The notes beneath the pieces are model-generated. The model was not told the DNA's origin, ran no database searches, and was given only the letters and a program-made list of their open reading frames with translations. This document shows positions 46,166 to 58,100 of a stretch of DNA of 64,000 nt, in pieces. A program made the position numbers and the translations under genes. Origin of the DNA: Zygaena filipendulae. Its lineage: Eukaryota; Arthropoda; Insecta; Lepidoptera; Zygaenidae. The stretch lies in NCBI GenBank assembly GCA_907165275.2, contig OU015649.1, forward strand, positions 8,710,001 to 8,774,000, given 5' to 3'. The stretch's first letter is position 1. The number at the start of each line of letters is the position of its first letter.

Positions 46166-46367
46166 CTATCAGCGGTCCCCTGCGTTTTTACCCGTACTCA
46201 TTTTTGAGTTCCCGCGGGAATTGCATACTTATAAATAAACCTTCCTCTTGAATCACTCTATCTTTTGCTGAAAATCGCATTAAAATCCGTTCAGTAGTTT
46301 TTGAGTTTATCGCGAACAAACAAACAAACAGACAGATCCTTTCCAGGACTTTGTTTGCATGTAAGGA
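46166..46367 (-). mobile_element. Non-autonomous Helitron
   Basis: On the minus strand it starts TCCTTACATGCAAACAAAGT. It carries ctgtttgtttgtttgttcgc, aaactactgaacggatttta and caattcccgcgggaactc. It ends with a decayed hairpin (acgggtaaaaacgcagggga) and ATAG in place of CTAG. This is the 'gaacggatttta' subfamily also seen at 5795-6024. Confidence 0.7.
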
Positions 46368-46748
46368 TGTATTGTTGATTTATTTATACCTCTGCTTGTT
46401 GGTTCGTAATCGCAATATATGATGAGGTTAAATTAGCTGTAAATATTTGCAGGGCTGAAAATATAGGTTATAACAAACAGGATAAGCGAAAAAATAATAT
46501 TTTTAAGTTCAGTAGTTTTTCAGAAATCAGAATATGAGGAAAATTAATTCAATGATAAAACATTACAACTAAATTCATAATTAATCAATACACGTAGCGT
46601 ACTAATACGTATAAAGGCACGCGCCACCCTCACAGTGAGCATTGCATCAGCTGGTCAGCACGATCGAACGACGATCAAGGTCATTGACCTTAAGATACCG
46701 GTGCGTGGCGATGTGTGTGTAGTAAAGCGACTGAGCGGCGAGCGAGAG

Positions 46749-46799
46749 AATAAATCAAAAAGAAACCAACCTGTAAAGTTATTTTCTTTTTGATTTATT
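46749..46799. repeat. Hairpin, 17-bp perfect stem
   Basis: aataaatcaaaaagaaa (46749-46765) and its exact reverse complement (46783-46799) are separated by 17 bases. AT-rich. It is more likely simple sequence than an RNA gene. Confidence 0.6.
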
Positions 46800-47110
46800 T
46801 ATTTTGTTTGATTTTTTTTTATTTTTTTTATTTTATGAACATGTTTATAACCGTGTATACTTTCAACCCTGTGAATATTTGCAGCTAATTTTACCACATC
46901 TTATATAGTCGGGTACATACAACTAAGAATAATATTATATAGGTAACCGAGTTCCTTAGGTATAGGTAGATATTTACGCGGTAATGTTCTTTGAGAAAAA
47001 AACATTAAGTCTTGAATATTATTTGCTGCTTCCAAAACGCGTCATACGCTAAATCTATTAAAATATCAATCGAATCAAATTACTTTTTAAGACGATGTTG
47101 ACATCGATAG

Positions 47111-47160
47111 CTAGCTGTTCCCAGCGGTTTCACCCGCGTTAACTTGGTAGAATCCATTTA
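47111..47160 (-). mobile_element. Helitron 3' end fragment
   Basis: ctagctgttcccagcggttt then cacccgcgttaac is a clean reversed 3' end with a hairpin and CTAG. The rest of the element is not recognisable. A second isolated end (ctagcttttccctgcggttt) lies at about 47239-47265. Confidence 0.6.
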
Positions 47161-47477
47161 TGGTGCATAAATTACTTAGGTATCTTTCAAATTCTGGCTT
47201 TACAGTCACGTAGTTTCCGATATTTTTATATAAATAAACTAGCTTTTCCCTGCGGTTTCTCTTACAATTTTAGCTTTATAAAAAACTGCTTACGAGATTT
47301 TGTGTTTAGTCAGTGAGTGACCTTTCGCCGCCGTAACTAACCCAGTCATCTTTAAAAAAATCTTAAACTAGAACGACTAGACAAATGCGAGACGAATACC
47401 AAAACCGTTTGTTATAAAACAAATAACAACACAATGATGTCATAACAGAATGAACTGTTTACTTTCGGTATAAGCTA

Positions 47478-47804
47478 CTAGCTGTTCCCCCCGGGTTTCA
47501 CCCGCGTTAGTTTTGGAGATCCCGCAAGTATTCCGAGGTAAAAGTACTCACTACCCTATATTTTATTTCTTTACCTACCCTTGACAACGTGTAAGTAGTA
47601 GGTATGCAAAATTAAATGTAATTTATTCCGCGTTAATTTTGAAGTTCTCGTGAGAATTCCGAGATAAAAAGTAGGGTATGTCCTTCTCTGTGATGATCGG
47701 TTGAGCCGTTTAGCCGTGAAAGCGTAACAAACAAACTCACTTTCGTGTTTATAATATTTATATTAGTTTATAATATTTATATTATTTATATATATTAGTT
47801 AGGA
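47478..47804 (-). mobile_element. Non-autonomous Helitron with internal duplication
   Basis: The reversed 3' end ctagctgttccccccgggtt then tcacccgcgttag is followed by two copies of the 'ttagttttggagatcccgc..g.attccgag.taaaa' block, near 47507-47543 and 47630-47670. Then come ttgagccgtttagccgtgaa and the 5' side. That side has several copies of tttataatatttatatta before GGA at 47802-47804, which reads as a TCC start on the minus strand. Confidence 0.7.
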
Positions 47805-47913
47805 TTGTTATAATTGAAACATTATAAAGAATTTTATAATGACACTATGAAAATAAAGGGCTATATGATATTGTTATAAGTCACCCCCGTTGAAATGCAA
47901 ATTTATTTTGCAG

Positions 47914-48150
47914 GAAACGTCTGAGTGGGTCCCACACCGCGCGCCCGCACCGCACCGCATGAGTAGCATAAGTTCGTTTACATACGACAGTCTGCCGTAT
48001 TTGCATCCCAAATGTTCGGTGCGACCGCTCATAGTGCAGACTTATCTCCGTTCCAGCCAACTTACAGGCAAAATATTACATTTTGTGCATCGTTACACGC
48101 TATGGCATAACTGAATGTCAATAAAGAATAAAAAAACACCACTGGAGGCG
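47914..48150 (+). CDS. Candidate terminal exon with two AATAAA signals
   Basis: An acceptor (gcaaatttattttgcag, AG at 47912-47913) opens a frame in phase 0, ETSEWVPHRAPAPHRMSSIS onward. It runs 66 codons to the stop TGA at 48112-48114. AATAAA occurs at 48120 and again at 48127, so cleavage would fall around 48145-48155. Acceptor, open frame, stop and polyadenylation signals in that order are what a 3'-terminal exon looks like. The 5' half is GC-rich. No domain is recognised. The very short 3' untranslated region is unusual, and AATAAA is frequent in AT-rich DNA, so chance is a real alternative. Confidence 0.28.
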
Positions 48151-50652
48151 TTCCCGTTCAGTCGAAGCAGATATGCCTTCCACCAATGGGCGAACGGAGC
48201 TCGGCATATTCATAACGATATTACCGCCGACGGTGCCGCGGCGTCATCATAATTCATACATAATAACCCTTCCGACGACGGCGTGACGCCGCGCGGCGCC
48301 CTGCGTCTCACTCTTGCACTTCTTATCTTATAATGTAAGACAGAGACGCGTACTAACGCCCAAAATAAATCATAATTCATAATTTTATTTATTTATGAAT
48401 GACGCTAGCAGCACTTCTACCAATACGCGAAGTTCACGTGTTACTGAACACTGAAGACTTGTTTTACTATCAAATATGTATTTTTTTTGTGAAATAAGGT
48501 TATGATGTTATTAAATGCTATAAAATAGAACGAAAGTATGTATATTTAATTGTACTGTAAAGTCAACAAAGCACGTTGTGCATGTAGAGACGATGACAGC
48601 TATTTGTAATTGGAATATGACGGGACGCGTGCGCGTGCGCTCGGCGCGTCTCATTCGTCAGTTTATAAATAGAGTTCAGCGTCTGCGTCGTGACGACTCA
48701 CGCCATTAATTTATATGAAATAACTGTCGGCACTCGGAAAAATAAGTTCGATAGAAAGCGGCCTTCTACACAATAATATTTATGTTTTACAAAGTAGCTC
48801 TACCAAATACATATAGACGTTACTATGTTAGTGAATTCTCGTTTTCTACACCAGATAGATAATAATCGTCGTGGTATATTTCAAACATGTAGATTTTAGC
48901 TACTTTTAAATTTTATACACAATCGTTTCATTGAGAAAATCTAGGTTGCTCTACATATTACATGCTTTTAGCTCTACCTACTATTCAATGGTAAAGTAAT
49001 TATGGAAGGTTGTAATATTGTGCATTTGATATTTCCCAAAACCCAAGTATATAATAATTGTGTACTTAACTATTTATATTTATTTATACTTGTTGCACAA
49101 TCTGTTGCAAAAGGCGGACTTATGCCATGTGGAATTCTCTGCTAGTAAACCTTATGTATGTATCTAATTGTATTATGGTCATGATAGAATATAGATATTA
49201 TTATACCTAATAAAGTAAAATGCTTTTAGTATAAAGTTTTTGCTATTGGACCTAAATAATTGAGCTATTGTCAACTAACCAGGGAAGAAGTCTTCCGTTC
49301 AAAAGATTCAATTGAAGCAAAATAGGAGATTTTGTTACAAATATTTTTTATTACAAAAGTTACTGTACCAATAAGAGATTCATTAGGTACACACAAAAGA
49401 GTGAGAGATAACCTAAATTTGCGAACCTTTAAGAATACATTGTGTTAGACACATTATCTGAGTTTAATCATCACAGAAAAGTGTGTTCACGATTGCTTTT
49501 GAACGAAATAAAAATCCGTTTATACTGATTGCAGACGGCAAAATTGTCGCAAAGAACCCAAATGACATAAATTCGTTAGCGAGCCTGTAATCGCCACGAA
49601 TGTACCGACCAATAATTTACCATACTAAATTTAAAAGTTGACATCACAAGGAACGTCTTATAAAGGCATAATTCAACTCGATTTTAATGACTCCATTCCC
49701 AGAAATACGAGTTAGGAAACGACAACACAGCATTAATACAGAGCTACATAACGTATATAGGTACAGGTTTTCATAAAAATATAAAAAAATAGATACCTAT
49801 AAACAATAATTTTGCTAACCTTGAAAATGCATGTAAATTCGTTATTGTTTTATACCTATTTACCTACTAAAGACGAAATTTTTGTGTTCAAATATAATTT
49901 CAGTTGATAAGATTTTTATTACCTATACAATTAAGCTAAATAATGTAAAGGTATGTTCAAACCATGTCATTTCTACCTATATTTTATTGCTGGCTATACC
50001 TAAATAAGAATTCTGACAAATTAATTATGTTAAAAATAAATTCAAAGACCAGTCTATACAAAAGATAAGCAATATTAACCTAATGGATTCCCGAGCAACT
50101 CGAAGTGAACTCGCATTTAAATCTAAAGATATTTAAACACATCGCCCTCGCTCCGCGCACGCCATAAATAAAATAAATACAAAATATTCTCACGTAAGCG
50201 GGTACGTCGAAAGCGTTCATTTACATTACGAACTACTCAAACGTAATAAATGGGGCATCTTACTCCAATTACAAAATTTATGGTTACTTATCGACCAAAA
50301 TAGTCCAGCAACATATCATGTCAGCAACAAAACTGGCCCAAGATGTAGTGTTGCGAGTAAGATTTCCGCTAAACGATTCCTTGCCCTCAATAGGCTAGAA
50401 AATAAATAATAAATTATGGATATTTGCTAGCCAAAAAGCAATAAGTACATAAAAGTTTGTAAAAGCTATAAATAGACATTCTAATAATTAAGAAATAAAT
50501 CGAATCACTTAATCGGAGATGACGATTAGCTAAGTCGCGGACTCTACATTTAATACCTATCTACCAGCCAATGAAGGCAAAAGTACCTTAATACTAATAT
50601 CTCGGGAAAGGGTTGGCACACCTGCCTTGTATTCATTCTTACTTCTCTACAG
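48151..50652. other. Gene-free stretch with CpG-rich islands
   Basis: GC-rich islands lie at 48160-48310 (accgccgacggtgccgcggc, ggcgtgacgccgcgcggcgc) and 48620-48700. These are good candidates for regulatory elements. The remainder is AT-rich without recognisable features. Confidence 0.4.
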
Positions 50653-50817
50653 ATTTACGACCAGGTATTGAACCAACAAATAAGATGATCCAAAAAATGC
50701 CTCGAAAAAGTATAATAAGAGAACCACAAAAAGCTCAGCAAGACACGTCAACGTCGGCTGCGTTCCATTGGCTGAACGAACAAAGAAATATCACCAAACG
50801 TTTGCTTGTTTTCTTTT
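50653..50817 (+). CDS. Candidate exon after a strong acceptor
   Basis: A long pyrimidine-rich acceptor (ttcattcttacttctctacag) is followed by a hydrophilic frame entered in phase 1: (D)LRPGIEPTNKMIQKMPRKS, then IIREPQKAQQDTSTSAAFHW. It ends in LLVFF and a stop at 50817-50819. An early possible donor (cgaccag|gtattg) could instead make this a 12-base microexon. There is no polyadenylation signal close downstream, so if real it may not be the last exon. The sequence looks soluble and charged. Family not recognised. Confidence 0.28.
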
Positions 50818-51166
50818 AAACTATACATAGTACAACAATCCGTTATGTTGTACTTAACTCCTGGAAGCTTAAAAGTTCGTGAGGTATAAAGTTAAAAATG
50901 GCATTTTAGAAATAATAGCAAGTAGGTACCTTCTTAAAAAACCATATCTAAGACTAAGAGCATATTTTTAATAGCCAATTATACTAAAATTATTGAATAA
51001 ATTGGACATTTGTCCAAATTTTCAATACAAAAATTCAAAGATAACAGTAGTAGTATCACTACAAAAATTGTCTAAATGGCAAATTTATTCCTCACAAATT
51101 ATTTTATTATTAGTTTATATCTAATCGTAAAGTTTAGCAAAAAAACGCTGATAATTTAAGTAGGTA

Positions 51167-51322
51167 TCTTTACTATTTTGTGCGTGCAAATGTGAATTTG
51201 TTTGTTTTTTGGCTACTCTTTCACGTCTTAACAACTCAACCGATCACCATGAAATTCTGCACACATGTTGTCAGGGATACAGAGCAGGAAATAGGGCACT
51301 ATTTAACGCGGGGAACAGCTAG
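51167..51322 (+). mobile_element. Non-autonomous Helitron with internal deletion
   Basis: It starts after an A with TCTTTACTATTTTGTGCGTG. It continues ggctactctttcacgtctta, caaccgatcaccatgaaatt and ggaaatagggcactattt. It then jumps to aacgcggggaacagCTAG followed by T. The 'ggaattcccgcgggaactcc' block and the first hairpin arm are deleted. Confidence 0.7.
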
Positions 51323-54300
51323 TTACTAGTATAAAATAATCATCAATACAATTATTTTGTTTGTTCGCTTATTTGGATTATAGTTATTGGGTTTATAACA
51401 TATTTTAGTGCACCATAAACAAACATAGCAAGAGTTTACTGCTCCTGACGGTCTCGGCGCACATTCTAGCTATTGTGCCTCTTATAATTTTTATTGCGGG
51501 CAATCCGTCCGCCTTGATTTACTTCTTCCCGAACTGACGGATCTTTTATTTAATTTACGGTCCTACCTTGCTATTCGAAACGTAATAAAATGTTACAAAA
51601 ACAAGCAAAAATTACGTCGTCATGGAATTTTATTATACACTTTATCAAACAAAAGTTGCGTTTAAAATTTCGTATTATATGTTTGGGAACTTACATGAAA
51701 TTTTTCACATCACATAATAATTAATTAACAATAATAATATTTACAAGCGTTGAAGCGTACCTATGGTCCAAAAATGCCCATTGAAAAAAATTATAGGGGT
51801 AATATCGAAAATATTTCACATTTCTCGGATGTCTTTTCATTTCTACATTGGTGGCATTTTGCTATTAATACATTATGATTTACATTCGAAATAATCGTAA
51901 CAAAAAATTTATTGTTTATATTTTTGATGCAAATATTCGTACAGACGACCCACTCTATATTGTGGCTGACAAGCATTTGGCAAAGAATCAGGGATTGTTA
52001 TAATGACGCCTCAACTCATAACACTCCTGCAGAAAACGTCTTCATTGTATAGACACAACTAATTGTGCAAAAATTTACGAATAATTTTGATACCTACGTA
52101 CGTATAGCTTGAGAATTATGTGGACGCTTATACATATATATAAGTCAAATGTAAAGAAATTTAGGTATTATATGTACTAAAACTGTATAAACGAGCACCT
52201 CCTGTTACGTTTTTGTTTATTTTGTTATCTAACTCAACAATTCCTTTTACTTAGGGCTTTGGGTAGTGGCGCAGGACAAGGCGCAAGCGCAAACTCTGTA
52301 CGGGCATCTCATGCTCGATTTGTGAGTGTCAAGGCCAATCATTGCGACCGCAAAAACTCATTTTTTCGTTCATTAATTTTTTTAGCTTTGTAGGTAATTG
52401 GGATTTCTTCTTCTTCAATTGTACATTTTAGTTATTCGAGCTACAAGAGCACGCAACGTAACATAAGAACGATGACCATCGAGACCACTGATTTGAAAAG
52501 GTTTTGTCCTTGGAATAAGAGCATAATTGCCATTTTAAACTAAACCTAGCAAAACCAAAAAGGAGTTAATCTTTTTTATGTTACAGTATTGCTTACGTGT
52601 TTGATCCGTTAAGTTCAGTCCGGCAGATCCGTTGACTCAGTCTTAATTTTTCTTCAACTTGTATTTTATAATCTTTACTTTCGTGACCGTGTGCAAATTT
52701 ACTTGGTCATAATACAAATTTATAATGAGTTGTATTAAAAGTTAATGTAATTAGGTAATTAATTATTTTTATACTCCCAGGAAAATAATAAAAGGGATTA
52801 TAAATGATAATTACACATCAAGAACGAGCTAGCAGAACACGTACCTCGTGCGACTCATTTGCAAGTAACAGAGCGTCGTATTATAGACCCACGAAGGCAA
52901 TAAGATAAAAAAGCGTTCAAATAAGGCGCGATCAGAAGCAAAAATGAAATAAATTGCCGGTGAATAAGAGTTCTGTGTGCAATTGAAACGAACATGGCTG
53001 CTCATTAGACGCGTCCAAGACTCAGCCACGCTACCGGTGCGATCCCACTCCCTACTACTATACTACTACACAAAGCGTCACCGCTCGCTCAAGTGCTACG
53101 AAAACAATACTTTGTCATTTGTCTCATTACAAATGCATTGGATACACATAATACACATACTAGAAAAGGCCCGTTTTATTAGAGCAATAATAGGTATATC
53201 GACGTCACCTACTTCGCCACTAAAAACGAGTCCGGTGCGGTGTTAAATTGCTTTGTTTTTTATTGAAATTCATTGAATATTCATAAACAAAAATGAGAGT
53301 GTCACTTATTCTCAGAAGCTTCACATGTTTAACAGATTTTATGGTACTTAATAATAAATAACAATGGATTCAGTATCAGCCCTTTTGCCGAAAAGTTGTA
53401 AAATCATCCTTGCATTAACATAACAAAGGCGGTGATTTGGAATGACAAAAAGGCAGCTCTGCGCACAGTGTCACTTTCACTTAAACGAATCGTAGGTATG
53501 TCTAAAAGTTGCATATTATATTATTATTAACAAAACAAAATTGTCTGAGCATAACTTATAACTTTGTCGGTGAATATAATATTATAGATTGTACAAAACC
53601 ACATGCCGCAAGGAAACAATGTAATGATTTCGGCAGCCACTGAGCCACATCGTGACGGCACAAAGACTTATTTCTCTCGGAAACGAAAAGAATAATGAAC
53701 GGAATGTTACAGTTTGCACAATGCGGTAAATTAAAAGAAATTTTTGTTTTCCTATTAACCAAACTAAACTTTGAAACCATAATATGTTTTTCCTAATTGC
53801 ACGCCCTCGCCCAAGCTTCAGATAATTGGGTACTTTTGTATGGAATAGGTATAAATGGTATAGTTTTACTTGGCGATGGTTTAGTGACTTCATGTTCGGA
53901 ATCCATGGGTAAGCTGTAAGGAATATTAAATAATGATGGTCAGTAAAACTACCATCCTTCCTCCTACAGTCGCAAATTTTACTGTCAGAATTATCAAATC
54001 CAAGTAAACGAGATCACAATAAGCACATTTCGATTAAAAAAACTTATTCTTTATGTGTGTTACTTTTTGTTCTCTGTGGTTTCATCTGCGGAATAAAGAA
54101 GTTCTATTGAAATCCATCAAAAACTGTTTGATTGATTTAATTGGGTCACAAATATTCAACATCTACATCTCCCCATTTGTATTTAGAGTAAGATAATATT
54201 GGATTGACTACAAAAGTTTTATAATTATAATTTACCTACAAAAAACGACGTGACGAGAGGGTGCGCGTGTTTATGCACAATTTAGGTGCACCCAGCCGTA

Positions 54301-54495
54301 ACGCTGCAGCTTCGTAAAAACCCGCACAAGCCACTACAAACCAAAAATAGTACACTACGTCATATCATATGACTAAAGACGTGTGTCATATGACAACATC
54401 CAACTTGTCCACAACTAGCAATTTCAACACACACTCATTAAGAAATGTAGAGTGTATTATATGTACTGTATTCTGTTGCAGAGTTGCAGAGTTTA
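51323..54495. other. Long gene-free stretch
   Basis: Only chance frames occur; the longest minus-strand ones at 53556-53893 overlap in two frames. A Helitron 3' scrap lies near 54066-54092 (ttctctgtggtttcatctgc). No supported gene. Confidence 0.45.
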
Positions 54496-54775
54496 TATAA
54501 TAATAATAATAAAATTTATTTCAGGCCACAAGAACCCATAGGATCCATAAAAACCCCATTAGATACAATTTACATTTACATTACATAAAGTTAAGTTAAG
54601 TTACAACAAAAATAATTTCAAGAACAATATGATTTAGCTGAGATCCTAAAGGCCGCATATGGAGTATTTACACGCCCCATATACAGCCTTCAGGATCTCA
54701 TTGTCGGTTGTCCGGATCCTTTGCATAAATGACGCATGCCTTTTTCTCATTATCGCAAAAAATACATTTTATATA
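54496..54775 (-). mobile_element. LINE 3' end with (TTA)n tail
   Basis: The minus strand reads a short coding remnant MRKRHASFMQRIRTTDNEIL then KAVYGACKYSICGL, and a stop near 54650. A short 3' UTR with cttaacttaactttatgtaa and gggttcttgtggcctgaaat follows, and then aaattttattattattatta at the 54496 end. The RKR.ASF.xRxR ending and the TTA-repeat tail are typical of the last residues and 3' end of an insect LINE. It is 5'-truncated. Confidence 0.5.
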
Positions 54776-54821
54776 CCTATTAAGGTTAATAGGTATATAA
54801 ACTCTCCATGAAGTTTTCAAA

Positions 54822-54890
54822 TCAATCAATCAAACCCGCGATACCTGACGTAGCTTCTCTAACTATACTAGACCAACGCGACGGTTTTGT
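54822..54890 (-). mobile_element. SINE head fragment
   Basis: The minus strand reads gttggtctagtatagttaga (A-box-like) and atcgcgggtttgattgattg (B-box-like) at the spacing of the other SINE heads in this window. The body is missing. Confidence 0.5.
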
Positions 54891-55069
54891 CCATAAATAC
54901 CTATATATTTATTAGTTATGAATGCACACCGGTAATATAGATAAGTGACAGTCACAATTTCAAGTTTCCCTATAGTTTCCCTTCCCTAGTTAGTAAATAA
55001 GTTTAAAAACCTTTTTTAGTTTCATTTAATAATTTTAGAACAATATTACAGAACATTATATATATAATG

Positions 55070-55138
55070 TACTTTTTGTCCCGGGAATTCCGTGGAAACT
55101 CCGAAATGACCGTGGGTGTAACTGCGGGGGATAGCTAG
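55070..55138 (+). mobile_element. Helitron 3' end, 5' truncated
   Basis: tactttttgtcccgggaatt, ccgtggaaactcc, then the hairpin remnant cgtgggtgtaactgcggggg and atagCTAG followed by T. Confidence 0.7.
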
Positions 55139-58100
55139 TATGACATAAAAATGAAATGATATGAAAGGACTGTTAGGTATTATATTTTATTAAGACCGGA
55201 AGACAAGCAGTCAGCAGCACAATAAAGTATAATTAAAATCTAAATAACAACAATTGCTAGCGATAGATCTTGACATGAAGACTCTTTACATTATCAAAAT
55301 AGCACATAGCGTCGAATAGTTCACGCCGCATTGCACCGCCTAATCACAGCTCACACGCCTCACACTTGATTTAAACATATAATGTACCTAATTATGAACA
55401 GAAGAAGTCATCGCCAAGCATACGTTTCGCTGACTAATACGCTAGTATTATAAAGATCCAACTGATTGAACCTAACAGATAATAATAATAATAATCGATT
55501 GAAGTTACCACCCGCATGCAAAATGTACGTGTAGGTATCGTCTGAAATTAAGAAGACGAAATGGGAAGTTAAGTTACTGTTCAAGGGTTTGGGTTGGGCG
55601 TTAACGAAGGTCGTTATTGTCAATTAATTCAAATATAGTAGGTAGATTTTTAACTGTAAGTACGTCTATTATATTTCGATTTTAAATATCTCTGCCTAAC
55701 CATGAACAACTCATGAATTAACTAAAAGATGAAGAAAGCTGTATTACGTAAAATTGTAATAGAAATGATCTCGTAAAGGTTTGAAATTTTATTGACTTGA
55801 GACAACGACAAAAAATTAAACGGAACGATCATAAATTTTAAATTTTGTGTTTCAAAGATGTATAGCTTAAGTGTTTTTTTCCAGCTCATGACTAATTGGC
55901 AGTGAACTGTAGCTGTAGCTATGACGACGGGTGGCACGGTGCTTTATTGATACTTTGCAAAAATAATAAGAAAGGTTTATTACCCCGTTTCCAAAGGGTT
56001 TGTCTCGAAAAGGGTAGATTTTACGTACCTACCTATCATCATATTTCAAAATCTTTGGATTGTTCGGTTGCATATACTCATAAATCAGCATCACAATAAT
56101 AGGTTACGGTGAATGGTAGAGTTGTTACTCAATACTAGATCATTACACAAATATATGTTTTTGGCATTCATGCACGTTCCATCAACAATTTCCCCAGTGG
56201 GTGGCGCAAATATCTCTGCGAAATTTCTACAAATTCTTAGAAATGAAAGCATAATTGGCAGCATTCATTCGTGATTTGTCACCTGCTTTTGATTTATATG
56301 CGCTATTCTATTATTAATATTTTTAATAGCTAGATTGTTATCGTAGGTGTGCGCAGATATACACACATATACATACATAAATTTCATCATGATGTTACAA
56401 ACATGTCGTAGACTAATAAAATAAATAAGTTTTAATACCATCTCTATTTCTTTATCTAAAATCTTTTAATTTTTCAAATACTACTAGTTTTGCAATATGT
56501 ATACATACATATTTATACCTATACCTACCACAAGAATTAATATTCATTTTACAAAATATTGAGTTGTTTTTAAACAGAAGTATATGGATTAAAGTTTTTA
56601 TTAAATTATAATTTAGAAATTATCGGCACCTCACCAACTTAATCGGAAAATTGTTTTTTCGATTGTCATGAATAGGTAAATATGCGAGTGCGCATACTGT
56701 AAAATTAACAGATCGGTCAACTATGCCGTCCGATCAATCTGTAATGTGATCATTTATATTATGTATTTATTTTTCTCCGAGGGCTCTTAATACCTTCAGT
56801 AAAAATACAATAAGGCAAAAAGAGCACAAAACAAATACTTATTAGGTACAAAACAGGTAAGAATTACAATTAGTTGTTTATTAATTTCTATTTGTTGAGA
56901 AATCTCCAGTAAAATAGAAGAACGTTTCCCAAGTATAACTTAGTGATGATGGTAGACTGATGGAAGCAGGTCAGGTTAGGGTCAACAGCGTCGTGCGTCA
57001 TCGTTAAGGATGACAAATGACGTGACGTGACACCAGGTGACATATCCAAATTAGAATATCACAGTACATAATGACTAATGCTAGACCACGAGCATAGAAA
57101 TGTACCAAGTAGATCATAGAATAACAATTTTAACAGTTCTTACCTATAAAAAAATCGAATGAATTGACGTTTAATTTCTGTAAATAAAAATACGATTATC
57201 CGAACAAAATATACCCCTACCAAAGAAAAACTTCAAATATCTAACGCGAAGTCGTTTCTATATTAAAACCATCTCCAAAAACATTGCTTTTTAGGTTAAC
57301 ACAGTTTATAGATATGCATGCCTTAGTGATGATGGATATCGACATACTGTGATATATGTAATTTTTACTGAACAGAAGGAAGGTGTCATTCGTCATCACT
57401 ATCCATCAAGATATTCGTTTCCCGTTCACTGACGCTACTGACACTTAAAATTTACATTTTTAGACGGTCGCAGTGTATCAAATTGCAATCTTGTCTACGA
57501 ACTTCCGAAACAACATTTGGAGTTGATTAAATTAAATAGCATAAAATGTAAATAACTTACCGAACATTTGTAGTTTTTTTGCTCAATATTCTCTCGATTA
57601 TTTATATTTACGTTTATGTAAAATATATAGGGATTCAGACGAGATTGGGATTAGTGAACGTTTGTTGGCTAAAATTGATTCCCTTCTTCTGGATCTGGAC
57701 ACTACTTTGTCACATTTGGCGTTGAGACCGATCGAATTGTAGAGCGTTGAAGAGACGTATCTTCGAAGACATGATGTGCATTTCGACTCAGCAAGGAAAC
57801 ACTGCCAACTTCTTGAGCACTTTAAGATTTAACTTAGGTACTTCAATTGATTTAAAGATTTACAAATTAAAATACTTATTATTATTATTTTCGGTCCTTT
57901 CTAAAATTTCCTTAAGGTAGGTACATCTAAATCTCCAACGTTGATAAATTCAACAACTATAAAAGTGTACATCCATAAAAAAAATTCAAAAGATGTGATC
58001 GATGTAAAAATAGTAATGATTGTAAAATCAAAATAAATAGTTACAATACAATAGATGTGGTTAGATATAATATTATTTCCCACAGAGATTTAACTCAGAT

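Noticed and set aside
54496..54511. CRISPR-like or satellite regularity in TAA/AAT runs (also 55479, 59482)
   Set aside because: These are simple microsatellites. No spacer-repeat structure exists, and CRISPR arrays are not expected in an animal genome.
57280..57300. Pyrimidine tract followed by AG|GTTAAC
   Set aside because: GTTAAC is a poor donor, so it does not fit a recursive splice site.
57660..57830. LINE-like minus-strand residues (SSKIRLFN)
   Set aside because: Too short, no reverse-transcriptase or endonuclease motif and no 3' tail.
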